NCBI RefSeq assembly: GCF_000282515.1 | Contig: NZ_AKJD01000251.1 | Coordinates: 1-64,000, forward strand | Source: Pseudomonas sp. GM80 | GTDB taxonomy: Bacteria; Pseudomonadota; Gammaproteobacteria; Pseudomonadales; Pseudomonadaceae | Reading direction: 5' to 3' | Length of the DNA stretch: 64,000 nt | Shown here: piece by piece, positions 51,089 through 59,860 of the stretch | Numbering within the stretch: the stretch's first letter is position 1 | Layout of the letters: each line of letters starts with the position of its first letter | Position numbers and translations under genes: made by a program | Notes under the pieces: model-generated | What the model saw: only the letters and a program-made list of their open reading frames with translations | What the model was told of the DNA's origin: nothing | The model's database searches: none

Positions 51089-51113
51089 ACAGGCCCCGTA
51101 AAACGGGGCCTGT
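51089..51113 (-). terminator. Terminator of the lactonase gene
   Basis: acaggccccgt-aaa-acggggcctgt is a perfect 11-base hairpin four bases past the stop codon, followed on the minus strand by a short T-rich stretch. Confidence 0.75.
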
Positions 51114-51116
51114 GGC

Positions 51117-52292
51117 TTATTGTCGCACTAGAAACTTCAGATCGCTCGGGGCGTCCATTGGCAGTTTCTGCACGGTTTTGCCGAGCAGACCGGTCTTGCT
51201 GTCGCGTTCAACGACGACAATCTGGTTGCTCTTCTGGTTGGCAATCAGCAAGAACTTGCCGCTCGGATCGAGGCTGAATTCGCGCGGGTGATCACCTTCC
51301 ACCGAACGCTTTTGCAGCTCTTTGAGCTGGGCGGTCGCCGGATCGATGCTGAACACCACCAGTTGATTGGCAGTGCCACGGTTGCTGACGTAGAGGAACT
51401 TGCCATCCGCCGAGGTGTGCAGCGCAGCGCCGGCCTTGTCCGAGGTCGGCTGGCCGGCAGCCAGGTCAACCAGTTGCGTCTGGGTCAGCACGCCGTCGTT
51501 GTAATCGAACACCGCAACCTGCGCGCTCATTTCCATGCTCAGCCAGGCGTGTTTACCGTCAGCACTGAACAGCAGATGACGCGGGCCGCTGCCGGCCGGC
51601 AAGGCAACCGAGGCGGTTTTCGCCGGGGTCAGCGGCAAGTCCGGGTTGGCTTTCGGATCGAATTGGTAAATGAAGACCTTGTCCGCGCCCAGGTCATTGG
51701 AGAACACGTAGCGACCGTCCGGCGAGGAAACTGTCGAGTGCACGTGGTTCGAGGCCTGGCGCTCAGGATTGACCCGACTCGCCGGGTGCGCGCTCATTTG
51801 CACGACGGGTTTGAGTTTGCCGTCGGCACCGACCGGCAACACCGCCAGCGTTCCACCCGGATCTTCCATCACCGAATAGTTACTCACGAACAAATGGCTG
51901 GCGTCAGCGCTGAGGCTCGAATGGGTCGGCTCGTTGCCTAGGCTCTGCACTTGATTGATCAGGGTCAGGGCGTGGGTTTTCGGATCGATCGAATAGCTGC
52001 TGACGCGGCCGACCGGGTCTTTCTGGCCCGGGCCGTTTTCATTGACCACGAACAGGCGATGCTGGTCTTTGGACAGGGTCAGCCACGACGGGTTTTCGCT
52101 CTTGACCACTTGCAGCGGCTTGGCCTCGATCTGGCCAGTGGCGCTGTCGAAGTTCATGCGATAGATGCCCTGGCTGGTGCCGGCGGTGTAGGAGCCGACC
52201 AGCAACTGGAAGTTCTCGGCGGACGCCGTGGACAGGCCCATGGCGCCGACGCTGCCGGCCATCAGCAGCGGCCAGAATTTACGCATTTTCAT
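51117..52292 (-). CDS. Exported lactonase-family beta-propeller protein
   Basis: A 391-residue protein similar in fold to 6-phosphogluconolactonase (Pgl-type, seven-bladed propeller): LLVGSYTAGTSQGIYRMNFD, SLGNEPTHSSLSADASHLFVSNYS, GSGPRHLLFSADGKHAWLS. It has a signal peptide (LMAGSVGAMGLSTASA), so it acts in the periplasm, not on the cytosolic pentose phosphate intermediate. ATG 52292 overlaps the upstream gene by 14 bases. The substrate is unknown. Confidence 0.82.
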   Translation of the reverse strand: MKMRKFWPLLMAGSVGAMGLSTASAENFQLLVGSYTAGTSQGIYRMNFDSATGQIEAKPLQVVKSENPSWLTLSKDQHRLFVVNENGPGQKDPVGRVSSYSIDPKTHALTLINQVQSLGNEPTHSSLSADASHLFVSNYSVMEDPGGTLAVLPVGADGKLKPVVQMSAHPASRVNPERQASNHVHSTVSSPDGRYVFSNDLGADKVFIYQFDPKANPDLPLTPAKTASVALPAGSGPRHLLFSADGKHAWLSMEMSAQVAVFDYNDGVLTQTQLVDLAAGQPTSDKAGAALHTSADGKFLYVSNRGTANQLVVFSIDPATAQLKELQKRSVEGDHPREFSLDPSGKFLLIANQKSNQIVVVERDSKTGLLGKTVQKLPMDAPSDLKFLVRQ

Positions 52293-52590
52293 CAGTGTCA
52301 TCCTCGTCGTCGCTGCTGCTGACGACATCGCCATGGCAAACCAGGCGGTGTTCGCCGATCGCTTTGGTTTCATTGAAATAGCCGACGATCAACCAGCTCT
52401 GCAGCGAGTCATCAAACGTCGCCGCTGCCACCTGGGCCGGGGTGAATTCCCAATGCTTGGCCGCGCGGCCGTCGATGCATTCGATGTGCAGGTTGTCGTC
52501 TTCGTCGAGGGCAAATTCGAAGGCATGCAGGCCGTCGATTTCGACCATACCGCAGTGTTCGAGGGCGTTGAGAAGGGTTTGGGCAGTCAT
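52279..52590 (-). CDS. Small conserved hypothetical protein
   Basis: A 103-residue protein beginning MTAQTLLNALEHCGMVEIDG and ending in an acidic tail SSSDDEDDTDENA. No membrane part. It overlaps the lactonase start by 14 bases, implying coupling. Not recognised. Confidence 0.6.
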   Translation of the reverse strand: MTAQTLLNALEHCGMVEIDGLHAFEFALDEDDNLHIECIDGRAAKHWEFTPAQVAAATFDDSLQSWLIVGYFNETKAIGEHRLVCHGDVVSSSDDEDDTDENA

Positions 52591-52650
52591 GGCAAACAGT
52601 CTTTCTAGGGGGGAAAGGGCCAATGATAGCTCATGGCGCCCCACTCCCCC

Positions 52651-52734
52651 TGTAGGAGCTGCCGAAGGCTGCGATCTTTTGATTTTGTTTTTAAGATCAA
52701 GATCAAAAGATCGCAGCCTTCAGCAGCTCCTACA
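52651..52734. repeat. BIME
   Basis: An inverted REP pair of the tgtaggagctgccgaaggct class; the right arm has one base change (cttcagcagct). Confidence 0.85.
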
Positions 52735-52744
52735 GGGGTGTTTT

Positions 52745-54325
52745 TCAGAGGGCTTCGCGGCTAGGTTTGCCGTCGACCAGGCGCTGGATGCGCAATGGGT
52801 TGGCGTTTTTCAGCGGCTCGGGCAACAAGCTGTCCGGGTAGTTCTGGAAGCACACCGGGCGCAGGAAACGGTCGATGGCCAGCGTGCCGACGGAGGTGCC
52901 GCGCGCATCGGACGTTGCCGGGTATGGCCCGCCGTGGACCATCGAATCGCACACTTCGACACCGGTCGGATAGCCGTTGAGCAGAATGCGCCCGACCTTC
53001 TGTTCCAGCAGCGGCGTCAGTTCGGCGAAGCGCTCGAAGTCCGCCAGCTCACCGATAATCGTCGCCGTCAGTTGCCCATGCAGGCCGTGCAGCGCGGCGC
53101 TGAGTTGGGCTTTGTCGGCCACTTCAACAATCACCGTGGTCGGGCCGAACACTTCTTCCTGGAGCACTTCATCGCCATCGATCAACAGGCTGGCATCCGC
53201 CTTGAACAACTGCGGCTGCGCCTGATTGCCTTGCTGTGGATTGCCGGCCAGATGCTCGATGCCAGGATGCGCCATCAGTTTCTGCAAGCCTTTGCCGTAG
53301 CTGCCGAGGGTGCCAGCGTTGAGCATGGTTTGCGCCGGTTGATCACCGATCAAACCAGCGACCTGCTGCACGAACGCGCTGAACTCTGGCGAGCGAATCC
53401 CGATGACCAGACCCGGATTGGTACAGAACTGACCGCAGCCCTGCACCACCGAGGCGGTCAAATCGCGGGCGATGGTTTCGGATCGCTCGGCCAGTGCCTG
53501 CGGCAAAACGATCACCGGGTTGATGCTCGACATCTCGGCGAACACCGGGATCGGCTGGGGGCGCGCGGCAGCCATGTCGCACAGCGCACGACCCCCCTTG
53601 AGCGAACCGGTGAAACCGACCGCCTGAATCGCCGGGTGCTTGACCAGCCATTCACCGACGCCACCGCCGTAGATCATATTGAACACGCCCGCCGGCATCG
53701 CGGTTTTTTCCGCTGCGCGGATCAGTGCATCGGCGACCAGTTCTGCTGTCGCCATGTGACCGCTGTGGGCCTTGAACACTACTGGGCAACCGGCGGCCAA
53801 TGCCGACGCGGTGTCGCCGCCAGCGGTGGAAAAGGCCAATGGAAAGTTGCTCGCGCCGAACACCGCTACAGGGCCGAGGCCGATGCGGTATTGACGCAGA
53901 TCCGGACGTGGCAACGGCTGACGATCCGGCAACGGCAAATCAATTCGTGCACCGTAAAAATCGCCGCGACGCAGCACTTTGGCAAACAAGCGCATTTGCC
54001 CGCTGGTACGCCCGCGCTCCCCCTGAATACGACCGGCCGGCAACGCGGTTTCGCGGCAGACCACGGCAACGAAGTCATCACCCAGCGCGTCCAGCTCATC
54101 GGCAATCGCGTCGAGAAACTGCGCGCGGCGTTCGGCGCTGAGGCTGCGATAGGCCGGGTACGCGGCAGCGGCGGCTTTGGCGGCGGCGTCGACTTCTTCA
54201 ACCGTGGCCTGAATGAAATCGTGGGGCAGTTGTTCGCCCGTGGTGGCGTCGACCGATTGCAGTTTTACATTGCCAGCGGCACTGCGCTGACCGCCGATGT
54301 AGTTGTGACCGAGAATCTGAGTCAT
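52745..54325 (-). CDS. 2-oxoglutarate semialdehyde dehydrogenase (aldehyde dehydrogenase, NADP)
   Basis: A 526-residue aldehyde dehydrogenase of the KGSADH type, final step of oxidative pentose/pentonate pathways: 2-oxoglutarate semialdehyde to 2-oxoglutarate. Motifs: VAVFGASNFPLAFSTAGGD, FAEMSSINPV (catalytic Glu), GCGQFCTNPG (catalytic Cys). It starts 9 bases after 54335-55327 and lies with a transporter and dehydratase of the same pathway. Confidence 0.88.
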   Translation of the reverse strand: MTQILGHNYIGGQRSAAGNVKLQSVDATTGEQLPHDFIQATVEEVDAAAKAAAAAYPAYRSLSAERRAQFLDAIADELDALGDDFVAVVCRETALPAGRIQGERGRTSGQMRLFAKVLRRGDFYGARIDLPLPDRQPLPRPDLRQYRIGLGPVAVFGASNFPLAFSTAGGDTASALAAGCPVVFKAHSGHMATAELVADALIRAAEKTAMPAGVFNMIYGGGVGEWLVKHPAIQAVGFTGSLKGGRALCDMAAARPQPIPVFAEMSSINPVIVLPQALAERSETIARDLTASVVQGCGQFCTNPGLVIGIRSPEFSAFVQQVAGLIGDQPAQTMLNAGTLGSYGKGLQKLMAHPGIEHLAGNPQQGNQAQPQLFKADASLLIDGDEVLQEEVFGPTTVIVEVADKAQLSAALHGLHGQLTATIIGELADFERFAELTPLLEQKVGRILLNGYPTGVEVCDSMVHGGPYPATSDARGTSVGTLAIDRFLRPVCFQNYPDSLLPEPLKNANPLRIQRLVDGKPSREAL

Positions 54326-54334
54326 GGGATCTCC

Positions 54335-55327
54335 TTAAAGGGTGCCGATGCTGTCCGGTTCAAACGCCGCTGGTACCGGGACGATGCCGTTGACCAGCGG
54401 TGCGCCGAATTCGGCCTGGCTGATTTCGAAGACGTCGCCCGGCTGGGTGCGGATGCCATCGGCAAACGACAGGGTCGCGGTGCCGAAGAAATGGATGTGC
54501 ACGTCGCCGGGACGCAGGAACTGGCTGTACTTGAAGTGGTGGTATTCGAGGTTGGCGAGACTGTGGCACATGTTCGCCTCGCCGCTGAGAAACTCGTTCT
54601 GCCAGAGCACTTCGCCGTCACGCAGGATGCGACTGCTGCCGGCAAGGTGTTGAGGCAATTGACCGGTGCGAAGTTCCGGACCATAACTGCAGCTGCGCAA
54701 TTTCGAGTGCGCGAGGTACAGGTAATTCTTGCGCTCCATGACGTGGTCGGAGAACTCGTTGCCGACCGCAAAGCCCAGTCGATAAGGCTTGCCGTCGTTG
54801 CCGATGAGGTAGAGGCCGGCCATTTCTGGCTCCTCGCCGGCGTCTTCGGCAAACGGCGGTACCGGGAACGGCTGGCCGGGGCGGACGACGATGCTGCCAT
54901 CGCCTTTATAGAACCATTCCGGTTGCACACCGGCCTGCCCCGCCGCCGGTTTACCGCCCTCCACGCCCCATTTGAAGATACGCATGGTGTCAGTCATCGT
55001 CGCTTCGTCGCCGGCTTGCTGGTGCATCTTGTCGCGCGCCGAAGCGCTGCCCAGATGGGTCAGGCCGGTGCCGCTGATCAGCATGTGCGCCGGGTCCGGG
55101 TGGTCGAGTGGCGGCAGGATGCGCAGTTGTGACAGCAGTTCGGCGTAGTCGTGGCTGATGCCGAGGCCCAAGGTTTGCACTTGCTGCTCAAGGGTGTTGC
55201 CGGCCTCGATCGCGGCCAGGGCCAGATCGCGCACTGTGCGGGCGTCCTGCACTTCGCGCACCAGACCGTTGTCGACCACGCCGACGCGGCGTTCGCGGTT
55301 GCTTAATTCGAATTGAACCAGATGCAT
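54335..55327 (-). CDS. AraD1-type fumarylacetoacetate hydrolase-fold dehydratase
   Basis: A 330-residue protein of the FAH superfamily (MLISGTGLTHLGSASARDKM, PEMAGLYLIGNDGKPYRLGFAVGNEFSDHVMER). In the pathway it would convert 2-keto-3-deoxy-pentonate to 2-oxoglutarate semialdehyde (role of XylX/AraD1). Upstream of the KGSADH in one operon. ATG 55327 precedes VQFELSNRERRVG; the frame upstream runs into a REP pair. Confidence 0.8.
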   Translation of the reverse strand: MHLVQFELSNRERRVGVVDNGLVREVQDARTVRDLALAAIEAGNTLEQQVQTLGLGISHDYAELLSQLRILPPLDHPDPAHMLISGTGLTHLGSASARDKMHQQAGDEATMTDTMRIFKWGVEGGKPAAGQAGVQPEWFYKGDGSIVVRPGQPFPVPPFAEDAGEEPEMAGLYLIGNDGKPYRLGFAVGNEFSDHVMERKNYLYLAHSKLRSCSYGPELRTGQLPQHLAGSSRILRDGEVLWQNEFLSGEANMCHSLANLEYHHFKYSQFLRPGDVHIHFFGTATLSFADGIRTQPGDVFEISQAEFGAPLVNGIVPVPAAFEPDSIGTL

Positions 55328-55370
55328 ATGTCCTCTCCTTTCTACAAAACTTCGAAACACTGCAAAACCC

Positions 55371-55460
55371 TGTGGGAGCTGGCTTGCCAGCGATGGCAAT
55401 CTGTCTGACACATTGATGTTGGATGTGCCGCCGTCATCGCTGGCAAGCCAGCTCCCACAG
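55371..55460. repeat. Inverted REP pair (tgtgggagctggcttgcc class)
   Basis: Head-to-head pair of ctgtgggagctggcttgcca and its complement between the MFS transporter and AraD1 genes, both on the minus strand. Confidence 0.85.
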
Positions 55461-55486
55461 GTTTAGTGGTGATTGGTGGTTGGGTT

Positions 55487-56809
55487 TCAGGTACGGGTTG
55501 CACCGCGGGCGCTGGCGGCGAATTGGTCAACCGGCAGCACGTGTTTGCGTTCCAGCACACGGTAGACGATGCCGGTCAGGATCAAGCCGAACACCATCAC
55601 CCCCGAGAGGAAGTACAGCCCTGACGCCAGATTGCCGGTGTATTCCTTCAACGCACCAATCACGAACGGCCCGATGTACCCGCCGAGATTGCCCACCGAA
55701 TTGATCAAGGCAATCCCCGCCGCCGCACTCGCACCGGCAAAGAACCGCCCCGGCAAGGTCCAGAACACCGCCGTGCAGGAAAACAGCGCAAACGCCACCA
55801 GACATAATGCCGCCAGTTGCGCCACCGGCAACGACAGCCAAGCGCTCATGAACAGACCAATCGCGCCCAGCACATAAAGCACGGCGAGGTGCCCGTAACG
55901 ATCATTCAAACGGTCAGAACTGCGCGGCACGATCAGCAGACCGATGATCCCGAAGATGTACGGCACCGATGAGACGAAACCGGTGACCAGATCGCTGCCA
56001 CCGAACTGTTTGATCAGCGTCGGCAACCACAAACCCAAGCCATAAATGCTCAACGTCACCGGCAGGTAAAACAGCGCCAGCAGCAACACGCGTTTGTCTT
56101 TCAGCGCATGCAGCGGGTTGCCGTGGCGGGTCTGGCCGTATTCCTGCAGATCCTTTTTCAGTTCACCGGTAAGCCAGTCTTTTTCCGCCTGATCCATCCA
56201 TTTCACTTGCTGCGGACCGTCCGGCAACCAGCGCAACACCGGCCAGGTCAGCAGGATCGCCGGGGTGCCGATGACGATGAACAGCCACTGCCAGCCGTGC
56301 AGGCCGAGCACGCCGTCCATGCCGAGCAAACCGCCGGACACAGGGCCGGTGATCATCATCGCGATGGGCTGGGAAAGAATGAACAGCCCCAGAATCTTGC
56401 CGCGGTGGCGTACCGGGAACCATTGGGTGATGTAGTAGAGAACGCCGGGGAAGAACCCCGCCTCGGCCGCGCCGAGCAGAAAGCGCATCACGTAGAAACT
56501 GTGCGGGCCCTGGACGAAGGCCATGCCGATGGTGATGGCGCCCCAGGTGATCATGATTCGCGCGAACCAGCGCCGTGCGCCGAAGCGTTCGAGCATCAGG
56601 TTGCTGGGGATTTCCAGGAGGAAGTAGCCAATGAAGAACAGTCCGGCGCCGAGGCCGTAAGCCGCATCGCCGATGCCGATGTCGGCGCCCATGTGCAGCT
56701 TGGCGAAGCCAACGGCGGAGCGATCCACATAGGCGATCAGGTACAGCAGGATCAGGAAGGGAATCAGTTTCAGCGTAATGCGCCGTATCAGCCGCAGTTC
56801 CTGGCTCAT
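55487..56809 (-). CDS. MFS transporter, anion:cation symporter family (sugar acid uptake)
   Basis: A 440-residue, 12-helix transporter with the ACS-family hallmark YVDRSAVGFAKLHMGADIGI and FFIGYFLLEIPSNLMLERFGARRW. Close relatives carry sugar acids such as galactonate, glucarate or tartrate. It is divergent from the dehydratase 57003, with two predicted operators between the genes. ATG 56809 is preceded by a purine-rich Shine-Dalgarno. Confidence 0.88.
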   Translation of the reverse strand: MSQELRLIRRITLKLIPFLILLYLIAYVDRSAVGFAKLHMGADIGIGDAAYGLGAGLFFIGYFLLEIPSNLMLERFGARRWFARIMITWGAITIGMAFVQGPHSFYVMRFLLGAAEAGFFPGVLYYITQWFPVRHRGKILGLFILSQPIAMMITGPVSGGLLGMDGVLGLHGWQWLFIVIGTPAILLTWPVLRWLPDGPQQVKWMDQAEKDWLTGELKKDLQEYGQTRHGNPLHALKDKRVLLLALFYLPVTLSIYGLGLWLPTLIKQFGGSDLVTGFVSSVPYIFGIIGLLIVPRSSDRLNDRYGHLAVLYVLGAIGLFMSAWLSLPVAQLAALCLVAFALFSCTAVFWTLPGRFFAGASAAAGIALINSVGNLGGYIGPFVIGALKEYTGNLASGLYFLSGVMVFGLILTGIVYRVLERKHVLPVDQFAASARGATRT

Positions 56810-56902
56810 GAGATCGGTCTCCGATTGTTGTTTTTATAGAACCTCGGGGGACGCCTCTCACGGTAAACCGCCAGGGCCATCCCTCCGTCGAAAACGACTA
56901 TA

Positions 56903-56913
56903 TAGTAATACTA
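56903..56913. promoter_or_regulatory. Predicted FadR-family operator 1
   Basis: tagtaatacta matches the FadR-subfamily consensus TNGTNNNACNA and is itself palindromic. It lies in the 193-base divergent region between the transporter and dehydratase genes. The locus encodes its own FadR-type regulator at 58963. Confidence 0.55.
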
Positions 56914-56977
56914 ATTCACCAACAACACTTCCAAACCTAGGATTTTGAGCTTAGATTAAGCCGTAGCTGGAACACTA

Positions 56978-56988
56978 TAGTCATACAA
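56978..56988. promoter_or_regulatory. Predicted FadR-family operator 2
   Basis: tagtcatacaa also satisfies TNGTNNNACNA and lies 15 bases upstream of the dehydratase ATG at 57003. With operator 1, 75 bases away, it could repress both divergent promoters by looping or by two independent sites. Confidence 0.55.
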
Positions 56989-57002
56989 TAAGAGAATCGA
57001 TC

Positions 57003-58739
57003 ATGTCTGATAAGAAACCCACCCTGCGCTCCGCCCAATGGTTTGGCACGGCCGACAAGAACGGCTTCATGTACCGCAGCTGGATGAAGAATCAGGGCAT
57101 CGCCGACCACCAGTTCCATGGCAAGCCGATCATCGGCATCTGCAATACCTGGTCGGAACTGACCCCGTGCAATGCGCACTTCCGCCAGATCGCGGAGCAC
57201 GTCAAACGCGGGGTGATCGAGGCCGGTGGTTTTCCAGTGGAATTCCCGGTGTTCTCCAACGGCGAATCGAACCTGCGCCCGACCGCCATGCTCACCCGCA
57301 ACCTGGCGAGCATGGACGTCGAAGAAGCGATTCGCGGCAACCCGATTGACGGCGTGGTACTGCTGACCGGTTGCGACAAAACCACCCCGGCGCTGCTGAT
57401 GGGCGCGGCCAGTTGCGACGTGCCGGCGATTGTCGTGACCGGCGGGCCGATGCTCAACGGCAAGCACAAGGGCAAGGACATCGGCTCGGGCACTGTGGTC
57501 TGGCAGCTCAGCGAACAGGTCAAGGCTGGCACCATCACCATCGACGATTTCCTTGCAGCCGAGGGCGGCATGTCGCGTTCGGCGGGCACCTGCAACACCA
57601 TGGGCACCGCGTCGACCATGGCGTGCATGGCTGAAGCACTCGGCACTTCGCTGCCGCACAACGCGGCGATTCCGGCGGTGGATGCGCGACGTTATGTGTT
57701 GGCGCACATGTCCGGCATGCGCGCGGTGGAGATGGTGCGCGAAGACCTTCGTCTATCGAAGATCCTCACTAAGGAAGCCTTCGAAAACGCTATTCGGGTT
57801 AACGCGGCCATCGGTGGTTCGACCAACGCGGTGATTCACTTGAAAGCCATCGCCGGGCGCATCGGTGTCGAGCTGGATCTGGATGACTGGACGCGCATGG
57901 GGCGCGGCATGCCGACCATTGTCGACCTGCAACCGTCCGGACGTTTCCTGATGGAGGAGTTCTATTACGCCGGTGGTTTACCAGCGGTGCTGCGCCGTCT
58001 CGGTGAAGCCAATCTGATTCCTCATCCGAATGCGTTGACAGTGAACGGCAAGTCGATCGGCGAGAACACCAAGGACGCGCCGATCTATGGCGAAGACGAG
58101 GTGATCCGCACGCTCGACAATCCGATTCGCGCCGACGGCGGAATTTGTGTGTTGCGCGGCAATCTGGCGCCGCTCGGTGCAGTGCTCAAGCCGTCCGCCG
58201 CCACGCCGGAACTGATGCAGCATCGCGGCCGTGCGGTGGTGTTCGAGAACTTCGACATGTACAAGGCGCGGATCAATGATCCGGAGCTGGATGTCGACAA
58301 AGATTCGATTCTGGTAATGAAGAACTGCGGGCCGAAGGGTTATCCGGGCATGGCCGAAGTCGGCAACATGGGTTTACCGGCAAAGCTGTTGGCGCAGGGT
58401 GTGACGGACATGGTGCGTATCTCCGATGCACGGATGAGCGGCACCGCGTACGGCACGGTGGTTTTGCACGTGGCGCCGGAAGCGGCGGCTGGCGGGCCTT
58501 TGGCGACGGTGAAGGAAGGCGACTGGATCGAGCTGGATTGCGCGACCGGGCGTCTGCACCTGGATATTCCGGATGCCGAACTGGCGGCGCGCATGGCAGA
58601 TTTGCAACCGCCGCAGCAATTGTTGGTGGGTGGGTATCGTCAGTTGTACATCGACCATGTGCTGCAGGCGGATCAGGGCTGTGACTTTGACTTCCTGGTC
58701 GGTTGCCGAGGGGCTGAAGTGCCGCGCCATTCCCATTAA
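57003..58739 (+). CDS. IlvD/Edd family pentonate dehydratase
   Basis: A 578-residue [Fe-S] dehydratase, likely L-arabonate or D-xylonate dehydratase producing a 2-keto-3-deoxypentonate. Iron-sulfur or active-site motifs: GICNTWSELTPCN, LLTGCDKTTPALLMG, RSAGTCNTMGTASTM, NMGLPAKLLAQGVTDMVRISDARMSGTAYGTV. Together with the AraD1-type and KGSADH genes it makes a complete three-step route to 2-oxoglutarate from the sugar acid. Confidence 0.88.
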   Translation: MSDKKPTLRSAQWFGTADKNGFMYRSWMKNQGIADHQFHGKPIIGICNTWSELTPCNAHFRQIAEHVKRGVIEAGGFPVEFPVFSNGESNLRPTAMLTRNLASMDVEEAIRGNPIDGVVLLTGCDKTTPALLMGAASCDVPAIVVTGGPMLNGKHKGKDIGSGTVVWQLSEQVKAGTITIDDFLAAEGGMSRSAGTCNTMGTASTMACMAEALGTSLPHNAAIPAVDARRYVLAHMSGMRAVEMVREDLRLSKILTKEAFENAIRVNAAIGGSTNAVIHLKAIAGRIGVELDLDDWTRMGRGMPTIVDLQPSGRFLMEEFYYAGGLPAVLRRLGEANLIPHPNALTVNGKSIGENTKDAPIYGEDEVIRTLDNPIRADGGICVLRGNLAPLGAVLKPSAATPELMQHRGRAVVFENFDMYKARINDPELDVDKDSILVMKNCGPKGYPGMAEVGNMGLPAKLLAQGVTDMVRISDARMSGTAYGTVVLHVAPEAAAGGPLATVKEGDWIELDCATGRLHLDIPDAELAARMADLQPPQQLLVGGYRQLYIDHVLQADQGCDFDFLVGCRGAEVPRHSH

Positions 58740-58742
58740 GAG

Positions 58743-58878
58743 CAAAAGATTGCAGCCTTCGGCAGCTCCTACATTGGAATGCATTCCCCTGTAGGAGTGA
58801 GCCTGCTCGCGATTGCGGTGTGTCAGTCAGCAATTGTTCAGCTGACACACCGCAATCGCGAGCAGGCTCACTCCTACA
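58743..58878. repeat. REP plus a 90-base near-perfect palindrome
   Basis: A single REP at 58743-58773, then ctgtaggagtgagcctgctc at 58789 mirrored by gagcaggctcactcctaca ending 58878. The arms are extended by gcgattgcggtgtgtcag, giving about 40 paired bases with a short loop. It separates the dehydratase from its regulator. Confidence 0.85.
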
Positions 58879-58962
58879 TTTGCTTTTGTGTACTCCCTCA
58901 AGTTTGTCTGGTGCCTGCTATGATGCGCGGCATCTCCATCGCTCAGGATCGCGCCGTTCCCC

Positions 58963-59682
58963 ATGGATTACCGCAAACCCTCCGACCGCAAAAGCATGCA
59001 CTCGCGCATCGTCCAGGAACTGGGCATGCAGATCGTCTCCGGACGCTTCAAGCCCGACGACAAACTGCCCGCCGAAGCCTTGCTCTGCGAGGAGTACGCG
59101 GTCAGCCGGCCGGTGTTGCGTGAAGCCACGCGGGTGTTGGTGGCCAAAGGTCTGGTGTATTCCAGGCCGCGTGTGGGAACAGTGGTCAAGGCACGCCGCG
59201 AATGGCACATGCTCGACCCGGACGTACTGCATTGGCTGATGCAAAGCAGCCCGCAGAATGAATTTTTCAATGTGCTGACGAGTGTGCGCAGCATTATTGA
59301 ACCGGCCGCCGCTGCCCTCGCTGCTCAGCACGCGACCGATGCCGATATCGCCGCCATTGGTGAGGCGTATCAGCGCATGGAAGCGGCGCCGACGCCAGAA
59401 GCGTTGTTGCAGCCGGACCTGGATTTCCACAGCCGGATTGCCGATGCGACACACAACGATTTGCTGGCGAATCTGTGCAACATGCTCTCGGTGGCGATTG
59501 CCGAGGCGTTGAAGCATTCGAATCAGCGGCCGAATCTGCATGAGCTGGCGTTGCCGCGGCACAAAGCAATTCTGACCGCCATCGAAAACCGTGATGCCCT
59601 TGGCGCTCGCCACGCAACGCTGGTGCAGCTGGATGATGCGCGCAGTGCGCTCAGCGTCGTGCTTGGCACAGAACTCTCCTGA
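58963..59682 (+). CDS. FadR-subfamily GntR regulator
   Basis: A 239-residue protein: winged helix (IVQELGMQIVSGRFKPDDKLPAEALLCEEYAVSRPVLREATRVL) and FCD ligand domain (RSIIEPAAAALAAQHAT, DLDFHSRIADATHNDLL, LPRHKAILTAIENRDALGARHA) with the metal-binding Asp/His pattern. It probably represses the pentonate genes via the sites at 56903 and 56978, relieved by a sugar-acid intermediate. Confidence 0.88.
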   Translation: MDYRKPSDRKSMHSRIVQELGMQIVSGRFKPDDKLPAEALLCEEYAVSRPVLREATRVLVAKGLVYSRPRVGTVVKARREWHMLDPDVLHWLMQSSPQNEFFNVLTSVRSIIEPAAAALAAQHATDADIAAIGEAYQRMEAAPTPEALLQPDLDFHSRIADATHNDLLANLCNMLSVAIAEALKHSNQRPNLHELALPRHKAILTAIENRDALGARHATLVQLDDARSALSVVLGTELS

Positions 59683-59695
59683 ACACAAAAAAACC

Positions 59696-59787
59696 TGTGG
59701 GAGCTGGCTTGCCAGCGATGAGGGCTTAACATTCAACACTGATGTTGGCTGATAAGTCCGCTATCGCTGGCAAGCCAGCTCCCACAG
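59696..59787. repeat. Inverted REP pair (tgtgggagctggcttgcc class)
   Basis: Two arms ctgtgggagctggcttgcca / ggcaagccagctcccacagg between convergent genes. Confidence 0.85.
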
Positions 59788-59811
59788 GGTTTTGTGTGGA
59801 TCATAAAATGT

Positions 59812-59841
59812 AAAAAAGCCGCAACCCTAGGTTGCGGCTTT
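59812..59841. terminator. Bidirectional terminator
   Basis: aaaaagccgcaacc-ctag-ggttgcggcttt hairpin with A tract left and T-rich right, shared by the regulator (plus) and the RND gene (minus). Confidence 0.8.
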
Positions 59842-59860
59842 GTCGTTTCAGCCCTTCAGA

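Noticed and set aside
51117..52292. Cytosolic 6-phosphogluconolactonase (Pgl)
   Set aside because: The fold family matches but a clear signal peptide places the protein in the periplasm, so the classical pentose phosphate role is unlikely.
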